Positions 19,588-28,649 are shown, counted from the first letter of the stretch. The stretch: 64,000 nt of DNA from Anaerolineaceae bacterium oral taxon 439 (GCA_001717545.1 CP017039.1:1426001-1490000); one strand, 5' to 3'. Notes: generated by a model from the letters alone, not told the origin. Made by a program: numbers and translations.

Positions 19588-20532
19588 TTATACGAATCTA
19601 ACGTTGTCGGACATTCTGGACGCAACCCGATTGACGACGATCAGTAGGATGATATTCGCAACCGTATTGAAAAGGCCGACTGCTGTCGAGTAGCTGTATT
19701 TTGCGTTTTCGATCCCTTGCTGATAAACGTAGACTGAAATAACGTCGCTGGTCGCTTTATTCAGGTTTGTCTGGAGTAGCCAGACTTTTTCAAATCCGAC
19801 GTTCATTAAGCTTCCTGCGCTCATGATCAGCATGAGCATAATCGTTGGCATCAACTCCGGAATATCGATATGTCTGATCCGCTGAAGGAGCGAAGCTCCG
19901 TCGATTTTGGCGGCTTCATATTGAGACACGTCGATGTTGGCCAATGTCGCCATGTAGACGATGATGCCCCAGCCGGCGTCCTGCCAGATTCCGGATGCGA
20001 TATAGATTGTTCGGAATGCGGATGCGTGCGAGAGGTAATCGGTGTTTGATTGGGTGATAAGGTTGATCAGGCCTCCTGATGGGCTTAGAAAAATCCTGAT
20101 CATACCGCAGATAACCATAATAGAAATGAAATGCGGCGCGTAAAGAATTGTCTGGATAATGCGCTGGAACCGCTTGAAGCGCAGCTGATTGATCATCAAA
20201 GCCAGAATAATTGGCACTGGAAATCCCCAGAGAAGACTGAAAAAGCTGAGGAGTACCGTATTCTTAAGCATTCGCCAGAAGTTCGGAGCTGTAAAAAAGC
20301 GCTCGAACCATTGAAGCCCGACCCACTTGCTGCCGAACATGCCGCGGCTCGCTGTATAGTCGCGAAACGCGATCTGGATCCCATACATGGGAATGTACTT
20401 ATAGATAATTGTTATGGCGACCGGAATAATCAGCATCAGATACAGCTGCCAGTTGTCTAAGATTCGATAGAGAAGGACGCTGTTTTTCAGTTTGCCTTTT
20501 TTCCGATTTGCGATTGCGCCTGTCGGCTCCAT
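19588..20532 (-). CDS. Carbohydrate ABC transporter permease (LplB/YteP-type)
   Basis: 314 residues from ATG 20532, chosen because AAGGAGCGG lies just upstream; an in-frame ATG at 20586 would add 18 residues without a good site. Typical features are LMLIIPVAITIIYKYIPMYGIQIAFRDY (first segment), PIILALMINQLRFKRFQRIIQT, and the EAA loop YEAAKIDGASLLQRIRHIDIPELMPT. The end RVASRMSDNVRFV is common in this subfamily. First gene of the transporter-GH32 operon, reading away from the LacI-type regulator. Confidence 0.9.
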   Translation of the reverse strand: MEPTGAIANRKKGKLKNSVLLYRILDNWQLYLMLIIPVAITIIYKYIPMYGIQIAFRDYTASRGMFGSKWVGLQWFERFFTAPNFWRMLKNTVLLSFFSLLWGFPVPIILALMINQLRFKRFQRIIQTILYAPHFISIMVICGMIRIFLSPSGGLINLITQSNTDYLSHASAFRTIYIASGIWQDAGWGIIVYMATLANIDVSQYEAAKIDGASLLQRIRHIDIPELMPTIMLMLIMSAGSLMNVGFEKVWLLQTNLNKATSDVISVYVYQQGIENAKYSYSTAVGLFNTVANIILLIVVNRVASRMSDNVRFV

Positions 20533-20594
20533 GACCGCTCCTTTCGTCTGTTTGACTAAAAAATATTGATTGACGCGAGTTTTCACCGATTCCG

Positions 20595-20606
20595 TGAAAC
20601 GTTACA
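20595..20606. promoter_or_regulatory. LacI-type operator, operon side
   Basis: TGAAACGTTACA is a near-perfect dyad around a central CG, as bound by LacI/GalR regulators. It lies just downstream of the predicted operon promoter on the minus strand, a position for blocking transcription. Confidence 0.65.
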
Positions 20607-20619
20607 CTGTGTTGATTCA

Positions 20620-20647
20620 ATCTTATCATATCCTGACCAGCCGTCAA
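20620..20647 (-). promoter_or_regulatory. Promoter of the fructoside transporter operon
   Basis: On the minus strand TTGACG (20647-20642) and TAAGAT (20625-20620) are separated by 16 bases. The start of transcription would fall next to the operator at 20595-20606. Confidence 0.55.
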
Positions 20648-20760
20648 TTGATCTGAATCCCCGGGAGAGCAGGCTTGTGAATAGAAAATAAAGAAGCGGA
20701 TATATGTCATTTATTTATATTACATTCATCCTGTCAGGATGCGTAGTTTAGCGGATGTCG

Positions 20761-20772
20761 TGAATCGTTTCA
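20761..20772. promoter_or_regulatory. LacI-type operator, regulator side
   Basis: TGAATCGTTTCA matches the operator at 20595-20606 at ten of twelve positions and is also preceded by CG. It lies 108 bases before the regulator start, close to the position expected for its -35 box. It suggests autoregulation or looping between two sites 166 bases apart. Confidence 0.6.
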
Positions 20773-20796
20773 TTTTATTTTGCGAGAGATCGTGAG

Positions 20797-20802
20797 TATA
20801 AT
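20797..20802 (+). promoter_or_regulatory. Candidate -10 element of the LacI-type gene
   Basis: TATAAT lies 67 bases before the preferred ATG. The -35 region (TTTATT at about 20774) is weak and abuts the operator. Confidence 0.35.
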
Positions 20803-20869
20803 TGAAGACAGGGCAGGCGGTTGTGGATCAGAAGGAGTGACGGGTATCTATGCTGTACGGGGCCAGGGA

Positions 20870-21907
20870 ATGAAGCATTCGCAAAAAGCGCCGACGATGA
20901 AGGACGTGTCGATTGCGGCGCAGGTCTCTTTAGGGACGGTTTCAAAGGTTATTAACGGTATTCCAGTCGGCGAAGCCTATCGGAGAAAGGTGGTGGAGGC
21001 GATCGACAGGTTAGGCTACCAGGTTAATAACTATGCGCGTGGGATGCGGACGAATCGGACGTATTCCGTCGCGTTTCTGGTTCCAAATATCGTTTCTCCG
21101 TTTTTCGCTGCGCTGGCGAATCAGCTGAACCGCGTCCTGTTGAAACGGAACTACCGGATGCTGCTCTGCTGTACAGATTACAATGGCGCGTCAGAACAGG
21201 GATACATTCGAATGGCTCAGCAGCACAAAGTCGATGGAATTATCGGGCTGACGTATAACCCGGATCTGGTGATTGACGGGCAAACGCCTTTTGTATCCAT
21301 CGACCGCATGATTCATCCGGGGATTTCTGTCGTCGCCAGCGATAATTTCGCCGGAGGCGAGCTGGCGGCCCGGAAGCTGTCTGAGCTGGGGTGTAAACGG
21401 GTTGCTTTTCTTCGGGTTGGTTCCAGCCTGCGAAATGAACCGAATAAACGGAAAGCTGGGTTCGAAAATGAGTGCAGAGAAATCGGGTTGCCTTTTGAAA
21501 TGAAGATATTGACCGACGGCGAATCCTATGAAGCGTTCCGCGCTTTTCTGGCGGAACGGATCGCAGGCGGAAAGCTGGGGATTGACGGGATTTTTTGTGT
21601 AACCGATCGTTTAGCTTATATAATTATCGGAATGCTGAGAGAAATGGGGCTGCGGGTTCCCGAAGACGTTCAGGTCATCGGGTATGATGGCGCAAGGCGA
21701 TTCGGTAATCTGGCGTATGAATGTTCGACGATCGTTCAGCCCGTCAATGAGATGGCGGAGATGTGCGTGGATTTGCTTCTGGATCGGCGGCACACTGAAC
21801 GTCCTTCCTTAGTCTGTCTTCCTGTGACGTACGCTTATGGCGGGACGACGCGGGAAAAAATCGGTGAAGATCATGGAGAGATTGGAAAATTGGTGGACGT
21901 ATCATAA
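20870..21907 (+). CDS. LacI-family transcriptional regulator of the fructoside locus
   Basis: 345 residues from ATG 20870. The helix-turn-helix follows at once (PTMKDVSIAAQVSLGTVSKV, then ING), then the hinge helix (YQVNNYARGMRTNRT). The periplasmic-binding-like sensor covers residues 60-335 (VAFLVPNIVSPFFAALANQL; VVASDNFAGGELAARKL; IDGIFCVTDRLAY; VQVIGYDGARR). The start is not certain: GTG 20837 would add 11 residues, and an AAGGAG site at 20832-20837 is too far for ATG 20870. It is divergent from the transporter-GH32 operon, and two matching operators lie between. It probably represses the operon until sugar is bound. Confidence 0.9.
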   Translation: MKHSQKAPTMKDVSIAAQVSLGTVSKVINGIPVGEAYRRKVVEAIDRLGYQVNNYARGMRTNRTYSVAFLVPNIVSPFFAALANQLNRVLLKRNYRMLLCCTDYNGASEQGYIRMAQQHKVDGIIGLTYNPDLVIDGQTPFVSIDRMIHPGISVVASDNFAGGELAARKLSELGCKRVAFLRVGSSLRNEPNKRKAGFENECREIGLPFEMKILTDGESYEAFRAFLAERIAGGKLGIDGIFCVTDRLAYIIIGMLREMGLRVPEDVQVIGYDGARRFGNLAYECSTIVQPVNEMAEMCVDLLLDRRHTERPSLVCLPVTYAYGGTTREKIGEDHGEIGKLVDVS

Positions 21908-22529
21908 GGGCTACGTTATCGTCGGAATGATCCTGCTCTGGATTCTGGCCGATTTGCTGCGGTCGGGCTGGAATGCGCGGATGGATGCGCCGGATTTTCA
22001 GGTCGCTTATGTTGGCGGGGCGCCGTTAGGGGACGATTTGATCAGGATGCTGGAGATGGCATTCGAGACGATCGCGCCGGATCGGAACGGCGACGGGAAG
22101 ACGATTGTACGGATTCAATCGTATCTGTTGGAGACTCCGCGGGATCTCCCTGACGCAGCGTTGGCGCAACTGGCTGCGGATATTCGTTTGACAGCTGACA
22201 TTGAATCGCAGGAAAGCGTGTTTTTTATGAGCGAGGATCTTGAGCGATTGCAGGCGAGTTACGGAATTCTGGAGACTGCGGATGGAACTTGCCCGGGCGC
22301 GAATGGAACGGCGGGTGCGGATCAGGTCCGTAGATTGTCAGTATTTTCGATATTGGAGCGGATCGCATTGATGGAAGAGGCGGGTTTCGCTGTACGGGAC
22401 GTCCTGGAACCGTCCGCTCCGGAATTGTTCTATTCGTTGTCGATCGGGCGGCGCTGTTTTCATGGCATGGTTCCGGATGAAGATCTTGCCGCCGCGGATG
22501 AATTTTGGGATAACTTGACGGGAGCGTAA
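21873..22529 (+). CDS. Unrecognised single-pass membrane protein, coupled to the LacI gene
   Basis: 218 residues from ATG 21873, which overlaps the end of the LacI-type gene by 35 bases and is 5' of a hydrophobic anchor (YVIVGMILLWILADLL, about 13-28). The rest is an extracellular or periplasm-like soluble part with the notable pieces PDFQVAYVGGAPLGDD and APDRNGDGKTIVRIQSYL. No family is recognised. The fixed trio of regulator, small anchored protein and YesL-like protein, with translational overlap, suggests a role with the sugar transporter, but this is inference from position only. Confidence 0.7.
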   Translation: MERLENWWTYHKGYVIVGMILLWILADLLRSGWNARMDAPDFQVAYVGGAPLGDDLIRMLEMAFETIAPDRNGDGKTIVRIQSYLLETPRDLPDAALAQLAADIRLTADIESQESVFFMSEDLERLQASYGILETADGTCPGANGTAGADQVRRLSVFSILERIALMEEAGFAVRDVLEPSAPELFYSLSIGRRCFHGMVPDEDLAAADEFWDNLTGA

Positions 22530-22535
22530 AGAACG

Positions 22536-23330
22536 ATGGGCTGGTTTGATCGATTCGCGGTTCAAACGTCGTATCAGGCAGGTCGCCGTTTAACGGGAAT
22601 TCTTCGTTATCGGGAGCTGACCGATCGGTATTTCGGCGCTTTTTTCAAGGCGAACCTGCTGACGATTTTCGGTTTTCTTCCGATGGGGATCGGGTTTCTG
22701 TTTGTTTCCGGGACTGGAAACCCGGCGTTGGTCCTGGCGGTTTTTATCGTCGGCGGCGGGATCGCGGCGCCGTTTTTAGCGGGCCTGTACGACGCGGTTT
22801 ACCGTGCGCTGCGCGATGCGCCCGGGAGCTGGTTCGAGAATTATCGGAAGGCCTGGCGTCAGAACTGGCGTTCCTCGATCGTTCCCGGGATGGTATTCGG
22901 ATTGCTGCTAGGTTCGTATAGCTTATCTGGAATGACGCTTCTCATGAGCCGGCAGAGTCTCTGGACGGTCGCCGTTATCTTTTTTTCGCTGATTTTATTC
23001 ACGATGTTCTTCTCCGTATACTGGCCCCTGCTGGCGCTCATGGATCAGACGGTTTCGGTCGGGATTCAGAACTGCCTGATGTTCCTTTTGAAAGAGTTCT
23101 GGAAGGTTTTGGGAATTGCGCTTCTTCAAGCGGCGTACTGGATCGCAATCGTTCTTTTCTTTCCGCTGTCGCTGCTGACGCTTCCGATCCTGGGCTTCTG
23201 GTTCATCCTGTTTACCGCGAATTTCCTGATTTACGGAGCGATGAACGCTGTTTTTCGAATCGAAGAGCAGATCGCCGCGGTTTATCCTGAGCAGGCCGCC
23301 GATTATCGGCTGGATGGTCCGTTGCCATAA
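22536..23330 (+). CDS. YesL-like (DUF624-type) membrane protein
   Basis: 264 residues with five to six hydrophobic segments. The opening MGWFDRF, then TDRYFGAFFKANLLTIFGFL, and later GLYDAVYRALRDAPGSWFENYRKAWRQNWR resemble DUF624/YesL proteins, which in Firmicutes lie in clusters with LplB/LplC-type sugar permeases. Function of the family is not established. The gene begins 6 bases after the preceding one, so the two are co-transcribed. It is the last gene of the regulator transcript; no clear terminator follows. Confidence 0.7.
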   Translation: MGWFDRFAVQTSYQAGRRLTGILRYRELTDRYFGAFFKANLLTIFGFLPMGIGFLFVSGTGNPALVLAVFIVGGGIAAPFLAGLYDAVYRALRDAPGSWFENYRKAWRQNWRSSIVPGMVFGLLLGSYSLSGMTLLMSRQSLWTVAVIFFSLILFTMFFSVYWPLLALMDQTVSVGIQNCLMFLLKEFWKVLGIALLQAAYWIAIVLFFPLSLLTLPILGFWFILFTANFLIYGAMNAVFRIEEQIAAVYPEQAADYRLDGPLP

Positions 23331-23389
23331 GATAAGGCGTAAAAGGGCAGGCCGAAATCCGTTTTTTTATGCTCCCAACGTCCGGACGT

Positions 23390-24289
23390 TCAGGGATATC
23401 GCCCATTTCTTTTCTTTGCGGACTTCCTGATTTCCTCATGATAGAAGAAGTTGACAAGGGTCGGCGGCGCGTCAAAGGATTTCTGCATGGAATCGTCATT
23501 CCGAACATATTCCAGACGGTTCTTTTTTGCGTATTCGCGGAGTGCGGCGTTGAGCGTTTCCCAATACAGACGACTTCCATGATTGTAGATTTCTTCATAT
23601 AGAGGACTCAGTTCTGAATGACGCTTCCGGATATAGTCCAAAATTACGGGCTTGTAGCTTCCGCGCAGGTTCAGGTTTTCCAGCCAAACCAGGTTGCACT
23701 GGTCTTTGACGCGGTCGATAATCGCCTCGCAGTCGGTGATCCCCGGGAAAATTGGCGAAATGAAGCAGGTGGCGCGGATCCCCGCGTCGTGAAGTTTTTT
23801 CATCGCCGCGATTCTCCGCTTGATACTGACTCCCTGCTCCATATCGTCCTTAAAGTTCTCATCCAGCGTGTTAATGGAAAAGCCCACCCGTGCGTTCGGA
23901 AACGTCCTGATCAGGTCCATATCGCGCAGCACCAGGTCGGACTTGGTCTGGATACTCAGCTTTATGTCGACGCCCTGCAGCTGTTCCAGCAGGGACCGAG
24001 TGCGCCGGTACGTCTCCTCCTGCGGCAGGTATGGATCGGTGACGGAGCCGAAGAATAGTTCTTTGCCTGCGTACTTTTCCGGTTTGCTGATCTCTGGCCA
24101 GAACTTCACGTCCAGAAATTCGCCCCACGGTTCCGCATGACCGGTAAACCGCTTCATGAAACAGGCATAGCAATACTTACAGGCGTGGGTACAGCCTGTA
24201 TAAGGGTTGACAGAATAATCGCTGACCGGAAGATTTGATTTTGTGACGACGCTTTTTACCTGGATTTCCCGGATGATCACTCCCGCCAT
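23390..24289 (-). CDS. Radical SAM protein, spore photoproduct lyase (SPL)-like family
   Basis: 299-residue iron-sulfur enzyme. The cluster motif CTHACKYCYA (about 33-42) is CX3CX2C, preceded by YSVNPYTG, as in SplB-like proteins. ELFFGSVTDPYLPQEETYRRTRSLL and FSINTLDENFKDDMEQG are conserved core pieces, and SPIFPGITD lies in the distal barrel. A C-terminal lysine/arginine-rich tail follows. True SplB repairs spore photoproduct, but this organism shows no sporulation genes here, so the reaction is unknown. GGAAGGGG precedes the ATG. It may share a transcript with the metallo-hydrolase gene upstream (72 bases). Confidence 0.85.
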   Translation of the reverse strand: MAGVIIREIQVKSVVTKSNLPVSDYSVNPYTGCTHACKYCYACFMKRFTGHAEPWGEFLDVKFWPEISKPEKYAGKELFFGSVTDPYLPQEETYRRTRSLLEQLQGVDIKLSIQTKSDLVLRDMDLIRTFPNARVGFSINTLDENFKDDMEQGVSIKRRIAAMKKLHDAGIRATCFISPIFPGITDCEAIIDRVKDQCNLVWLENLNLRGSYKPVILDYIRKRHSELSPLYEEIYNHGSRLYWETLNAALREYAKKNRLEYVRNDDSMQKSFDAPPTLVNFFYHEEIRKSAKKRNGRYP

Positions 24290-24361
24290 CTTGTCCCCTT
24301 CCCGTCTACAGCTGGCTTCAATCGTTACCGGAGCCTGGTCCGGCGGGTCCCGTCTTCCTTA

Positions 24362-25357
24362 TTAAAAATCGTCGAGCTTGTCGTAGTTATCTATGTATTC
24401 GAAATCGGCGTCATCGTCATAACCCCCTCCGTCCGATTGGTACTGCGTTTCTTCGGAAGAGAAGAAGTCTCCGAAATCGTCGTCATCTTCGTCGTTGTTG
24501 ATCAGGTCTTCATCCGCAGGACGTCCGAGTTCAGCCAACGAATGTTTGTAAATCGCGATCAGGTTGGCGGTGTGAATCGAAGTCGCCAGTCCGCTGATCA
24601 GGACACGTGACTTTCCGCAGGATTCAATGCTGAACTGATTCAGGTAAATCGCGGGGTTCCGGTACCTGAGCGCGTCTTCTCCGATCTGTTTTAACTTCGT
24701 CAGGTACGCTAAATTTTCTTCAACGGCCGAGTCGATTTCGCCGCGCAGCACGATATCGCCATGGCCCTGAATAATATTTTCGAGCCCCATTGCCGCGACT
24801 TTGTGGATGGTGGCGATGCTGTCTTCGTACGAGCCGCCGGAAAACTGGGGAATGCCTAAAAAGCTGTCGCCGGCGAAGAGGATCCGGTCTTCCTCGACGA
24901 AAACGCCGATCCCGTCGTCGCTATGCCCCGGGGTCAGGACGACAGTAATATTTTTCTTCCCGACTTTCAGGGTTAATTCGCCGATATCGAAAGTCAGATG
25001 TGGAATGACGATATGAGACTCCGCGAATTCCGGATTTTTCGCTTTCGTTTCTTCGAGCGCAGGAATTCCAATGGTTCGGAGATACTCGGCGCATTTGGTA
25101 TGCGCGATGATCGTTGCGCCGGGGAAGAAACAATTCCCCCACGCGTGGTCAGAATGGGAATGCGTGTTAATTAAATAACGAACCGGAAGGCCTAATTCTT
25201 CCACGACGAATTTACGGATTGCTTTCGCTTCGAAGGGAAAAGCGAGCGTATCGACCACGATCGCCCATTGCGGGCCTGTGATGACCCCCGCCGTAACCTG
25301 CGCGTACTCTTCGCTCTGAAACCAGTAAACGTTATCGGATATCCGTTCTCGACGCAT
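24362..25357 (-). CDS. Metallo-beta-lactamase-fold hydrolase with acidic tail
   Basis: 331 residues. Zinc ligands are visible in NTHSHSDHAWGN (about 62-73), VLTPGHSDDG and IIQGHGD. The enzyme resembles glyoxalase II or class B beta-lactamase relatives acting on small thioesters or esters; the substrate is unknown. From about residue 285 a tail of Asp/Glu and aromatic residues (NDEDDDDFGDFFSSEE and DDDADFEYIDNYDKLDDF) follows, which is not part of the fold. The metallo-hydrolase at 32839 has a similar acidic tail. No strong ribosome binding site is seen before ATG 25357. Confidence 0.85.
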   Translation of the reverse strand: MRRERISDNVYWFQSEEYAQVTAGVITGPQWAIVVDTLAFPFEAKAIRKFVVEELGLPVRYLINTHSHSDHAWGNCFFPGATIIAHTKCAEYLRTIGIPALEETKAKNPEFAESHIVIPHLTFDIGELTLKVGKKNITVVLTPGHSDDGIGVFVEEDRILFAGDSFLGIPQFSGGSYEDSIATIHKVAAMGLENIIQGHGDIVLRGEIDSAVEENLAYLTKLKQIGEDALRYRNPAIYLNQFSIESCGKSRVLISGLATSIHTANLIAIYKHSLAELGRPADEDLINNDEDDDDFGDFFSSEETQYQSDGGGYDDDADFEYIDNYDKLDDF

Positions 25358-25509
25358 TTGTTATGAGGTGACCCCCAATTCTTCCTTATAAATCTCTCGG
25401 CGACGAGGCGATGCTGACTCCTACCGATTGTAATTAGAGTTTACCAGTTTATGCGTTTTATTTTAAGATTTGCGCGCGATTGGTTATTTGGCATGGCGGT
25501 TCGCGCTGG

Positions 25510-26787
25510 TTATTTTTCTTCCGTGATCCGGTCGATTCCGCCCATCCATGGCTTCAGAGCCGCGGGAACGACGACGGTTCCGTCAGGCTGCTGATACGTT
25601 TCGAGAACGGCGATCAATGTCCGCGGCAGTCCCAGTCCCGATCCGTTGAGCGTATGCAGAAAGCGGGGCTTCCCGGAAGCGGAATCGCGGAAGCGGATTC
25701 CGGCGCGTCGTGCCTGAAAATCGCCGTCGTTTGAAACGGACGATACCTCGAGCCATTCCTTAACGCCGGGCGCCCAGACCTCGATATCATAGCAGATTTC
25801 TGCGTTGAAACCTAAATCTCCGGTGCATTGCGCGACGATCCGATACGGAAGTTCGAGCCGTTTCAGAGTCTCTTCCGCCGCGGCGAGCATCCGGTCGAGT
25901 TCTTCCGCGGATTTATCCGGATGCGAATAGCAGTACATTTCGACCTTATCGAACTGATGGCCTCGTTTGATCCCGCGGACGTCGCGTCCCGCGCTCATCT
26001 TCTCGCGCCGAAAACAGGGCGTGTACGCGGTAAAACGCATCGGCAGTTTCTCTTCGCTAATGATTTCGTTCATGTACAGTCCGGTCAGCGGGACTTCGGC
26101 GGTCGGGACCATCCAGTAATCTTCCTCGATATCCCGATAGAGGTTCTCTTTGAATTTCGGAAGCTGACCGGCCGCGTAAAGAACTTCCTCTTTGACCATG
26201 AACGGGGTATAGCGTTCGGCGTATCCCTGGCTCGCGTGCAGATTGAGCATGAACGCAATCAGGGCGCGCTGGAGACGGGCGGCAGCCCCGTTGAGGACGT
26301 AGAAACGACTTCCGGTCAGTTTAACGCCGCGCTCGAAGTCGATGATATTTAATCTTTCGGCTAATTCCCAGTGCGGCAGGAGATCGTAAACCGGTGCCGG
26401 AATCGTGCCTTCGGTCCGGAGAACCGGATTATCGGTGTCGCCGACGCCGATCGGTACGTTGGCGTTCGGAATATTCGGGATCATCGCCATGATTCCGGTG
26501 AGCTCGGCTTCTACGGCTTTAACCTTCGCGTCGAGGTCGGCGATTCGGTCGGATACGCTTTTCATTGCCGAAATTCTGGCTTCGCGTTCTTTCGGATCCT
26601 TGAGCTTTCCGATCTCTTTGGAAGCGGCGTTGCGTTCGGCTTTCAGCGCTTCGACCTCGCTCAGGACTGTCCGCCGTTCGACGTCGAGAGCGACCGCGCG
26701 ATCGACCGGTTCGCTGTCCATTTGTCGGTGTTTCATCGCGGTCCTGACGAGTTCAGGATTCTCACGGATCAGATTCATATCCAACAT
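25510..26787 (-). CDS. serS: Seryl-tRNA synthetase
   Basis: 425-residue class II synthetase that charges tRNA-Ser. The N-terminal coiled coil (about 30-105, EVEALKAERNAASKEIGKLK) binds tRNA. Class II motif 2 is FRREKMSAGRDVRGIKRGHQF (about 257-277; the bacterial form), and motif 3 is LNGSGLGLPRTLIAVLE (about 383-399). Length is normal. The ATG at 26787 has GGGAGGAG 7 bases upstream. No T-box signature was found in the leader. Confidence 0.96.
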   Translation of the reverse strand: MLDMNLIRENPELVRTAMKHRQMDSEPVDRAVALDVERRTVLSEVEALKAERNAASKEIGKLKDPKEREARISAMKSVSDRIADLDAKVKAVEAELTGIMAMIPNIPNANVPIGVGDTDNPVLRTEGTIPAPVYDLLPHWELAERLNIIDFERGVKLTGSRFYVLNGAAARLQRALIAFMLNLHASQGYAERYTPFMVKEEVLYAAGQLPKFKENLYRDIEEDYWMVPTAEVPLTGLYMNEIISEEKLPMRFTAYTPCFRREKMSAGRDVRGIKRGHQFDKVEMYCYSHPDKSAEELDRMLAAAEETLKRLELPYRIVAQCTGDLGFNAEICYDIEVWAPGVKEWLEVSSVSNDGDFQARRAGIRFRDSASGKPRFLHTLNGSGLGLPRTLIAVLETYQQPDGTVVVPAALKPWMGGIDRITEEK

Positions 26788-27018
26788 TGCGCGTCTCCTC
26801 CCGGAATATTCCGGATCTTCTTGAAATAGTGCCGTCTCGAAAGAGCCCGGTTCGAAATTTCGATTAATTTTACAGTATTTCTTTCGGACAATGGGCGTGG
26901 ATAATGAAACCCATGCGCGAGGAACGCAGGCAACGTGAATTGAAAAGGTAAAATAATTAATTGCCGAAGTAAATCCACGGTTAGTGAGTCTACGATCGCA
27001 TTGACCCAGGTAAATCTG

Positions 27019-27042
27019 AGATCACCTGTTTAATGGTGATCT
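27019..27042. repeat. Hairpin in the serS/alkD divergent region
   Basis: AGATCACC (27019-27026) and GGTGATCT (27035-27042) pair across 8 bases, without a T-run on either side. It sits in the roughly 480 bases between divergent serS and the AlkD-like gene. I see no gene or known RNA in the remainder of that interval. Confidence 0.35.
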
Positions 27043-27267
27043 TGTCTGGTATACTCCCGAATTTGACAGTTGGGGAGAAAGAAACAGCAGTTGGCTGGCG
27101 CGAATGAGATAATCGAATCTTTCAAGGCGCATATTCGGGCGGGGGTAGACGATCAGCGGAAGCGGACGTTCCCGATATAATTCTTTCAGCGCGTTGGCTT
27201 ATAGCGTTGCACTGTGGAATGCAATGGTATCCAGTCAATTTAGATGAAGAAGGAGTGCATGCGAATC

Positions 27268-27972
27268 ATGATCATAGATGAAATCGAAGCCGAACTTTTT
27301 AAAATGCAGGATAAAAAGTACCGGGATTTTCAGTCCAAACTGATCCCGACTTTGGATCCGGACAGGATCATTGGCGTAAGAACGCCGGAATTGCGGAAGT
27401 ATGCGAAGCAGCTGATCAGGCGGGAAGATATTCCGGAATTCCTGCGCGCCCTCCCGCATCCGTATTTTGATGAAAACCAGCTTCACGCGTTCATTATTTC
27501 TGAGATGAATGATTTTGATCGGTGCATAAATGAGGTGTGTCTGTTCCTGCCCTTTGTTGATAACTGGGCTACCTGCGACCAGCTGTCGCCGAAGGTCTTC
27601 AAACGCCATCGCACGGAGCTGCTCGAATCTGTCGGGAAATGGCTTTCTTCGACCCAGACGTATTCCGTGAGATTCGCAATTGGAATGCTGATGGAACATT
27701 TTTTGAATGAGGGTGTTGATATTGCATATATGGAGATGGTCGCGGGTATAAGATCGGAAGAATATTACATTAATATGATGATCGCCTGGTACTTCGCCAC
27801 AGCGCTCGCAAAGCAGTATGATATGGCGCTTCCTTACATAGAGAATCAGCGGTTGGATATCTGGACGCACAACAAGGCGATCCAGAAGGCGGTCGAAAGC
27901 TACCGGATGACGGATGAACAAAAGGCATACCTTAAGAGCTTGAAAATCATTCGCCAGAAGAGGAGATCATAG
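27268..27972 (+). CDS. AlkD-like DNA alkylation repair protein
   Basis: 234 residues, built of HEAT-like helical repeats. IIGVRTPELRKYAKQL (about 28-43), DNWATCDQLSPKVF (about 93-106) and the TYSVRFAIGMLM piece match the AlkD family, DNA glycosylases that remove cationic alkylated bases such as 3-methyladenine. The Trp and Asp of DNWATCD are the expected catalytic-pocket residues. Three in-frame ATGs (27244, 27259, 27268) exist around one AAGGAG at 27250-27255. The last has a usable 12-base spacing and fits family N-termini, but the choice is uncertain. Followed at 9 bases by an acetyltransferase gene. Confidence 0.85.
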   Translation: MIIDEIEAELFKMQDKKYRDFQSKLIPTLDPDRIIGVRTPELRKYAKQLIRREDIPEFLRALPHPYFDENQLHAFIISEMNDFDRCINEVCLFLPFVDNWATCDQLSPKVFKRHRTELLESVGKWLSSTQTYSVRFAIGMLMEHFLNEGVDIAYMEMVAGIRSEEYYINMMIAWYFATALAKQYDMALPYIENQRLDIWTHNKAIQKAVESYRMTDEQKAYLKSLKIIRQKRRS

Positions 27973-27981
27973 GGTGAGCAT

Positions 27982-28404
27982 ATGATTGAATATAAGGAGT
28001 TCCGATCGGAATTAATAAATGAAGTGTACAGTATCTACGAGGAAAATCAGTGGAAGAGCTATTTGGGGGATAAAGAAAAACTCTCCAGAGCCTTCGAGCA
28101 GTCGCTTTATCTTCTCGGCGCTTTTGAAGAGGGTAATTTAGTTGGGTTTGTGAGGTGCATCGGGGACAGCGAGTATATTCTGTACGTTCAAGACCTGATC
28201 GTGAAACCATCGTATTATCGTCAGGGGATCGGGAAAGCATTGATGGCGCGGGTTGCAGAAAAGTATTCCTCCGTTCGGCAGTTCGTCCTGATCACGGACG
28301 AAGACGACGAAGCGTCTAACGCTTTCTATCGGGCCATTGGATTGGTAAAGAGCGGCAGCCGATTTCCGGTTAATCTTTATTTCAGGGAGCGGCGGGCAGA
28401 TTAA
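27982..28404 (+). CDS. GNAT-family N-acetyltransferase
   Basis: 140 residues. The acetyl-CoA-binding motif A is VQDLIVKPSYYRQGIGKALM (about 69-88), with the Q-x-x-G-x-G core. The later NAFYRAIGLVKSG matches motif B. Substrate unknown; the short length and the ITDEDDEASNAF stretch are common in small-molecule acetyltransferases. It is co-transcribed with the AlkD-like gene. The 245 bases after it show no gene. Confidence 0.85.
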   Translation: MIEYKEFRSELINEVYSIYEENQWKSYLGDKEKLSRAFEQSLYLLGAFEEGNLVGFVRCIGDSEYILYVQDLIVKPSYYRQGIGKALMARVAEKYSSVRQFVLITDEDDEASNAFYRAIGLVKSGSRFPVNLYFRERRAD

Positions 28405-28649
28405 AAAATCCGGTTTCGTGAGGCGAAGGCGATACTTGCGCAGGCCTGGAAAAGAAGCGGCGCGAAGCTTGTTTTGAACCGCAGCCGTCAGGGAGCGCAA
28501 GCGGGCAAATGCGGTAAAATAGCTTTATAACATTTTCGCGTTCAGGATGGGGTTTGTCGATTATCATAATTCGGCCTGTCCGGTTGAAAAAACGGCGAAG
28601 AGCGACCGGATTTTCGTGAGCGGGAAGGACATGAACGGAGACGCCTGGG

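Noticed and set aside
26788-27243. T-box leader for serS
   Set aside because: No conserved AGGGTGGNACCGCG-like block or specifier hairpin was found on the minus strand in this interval.
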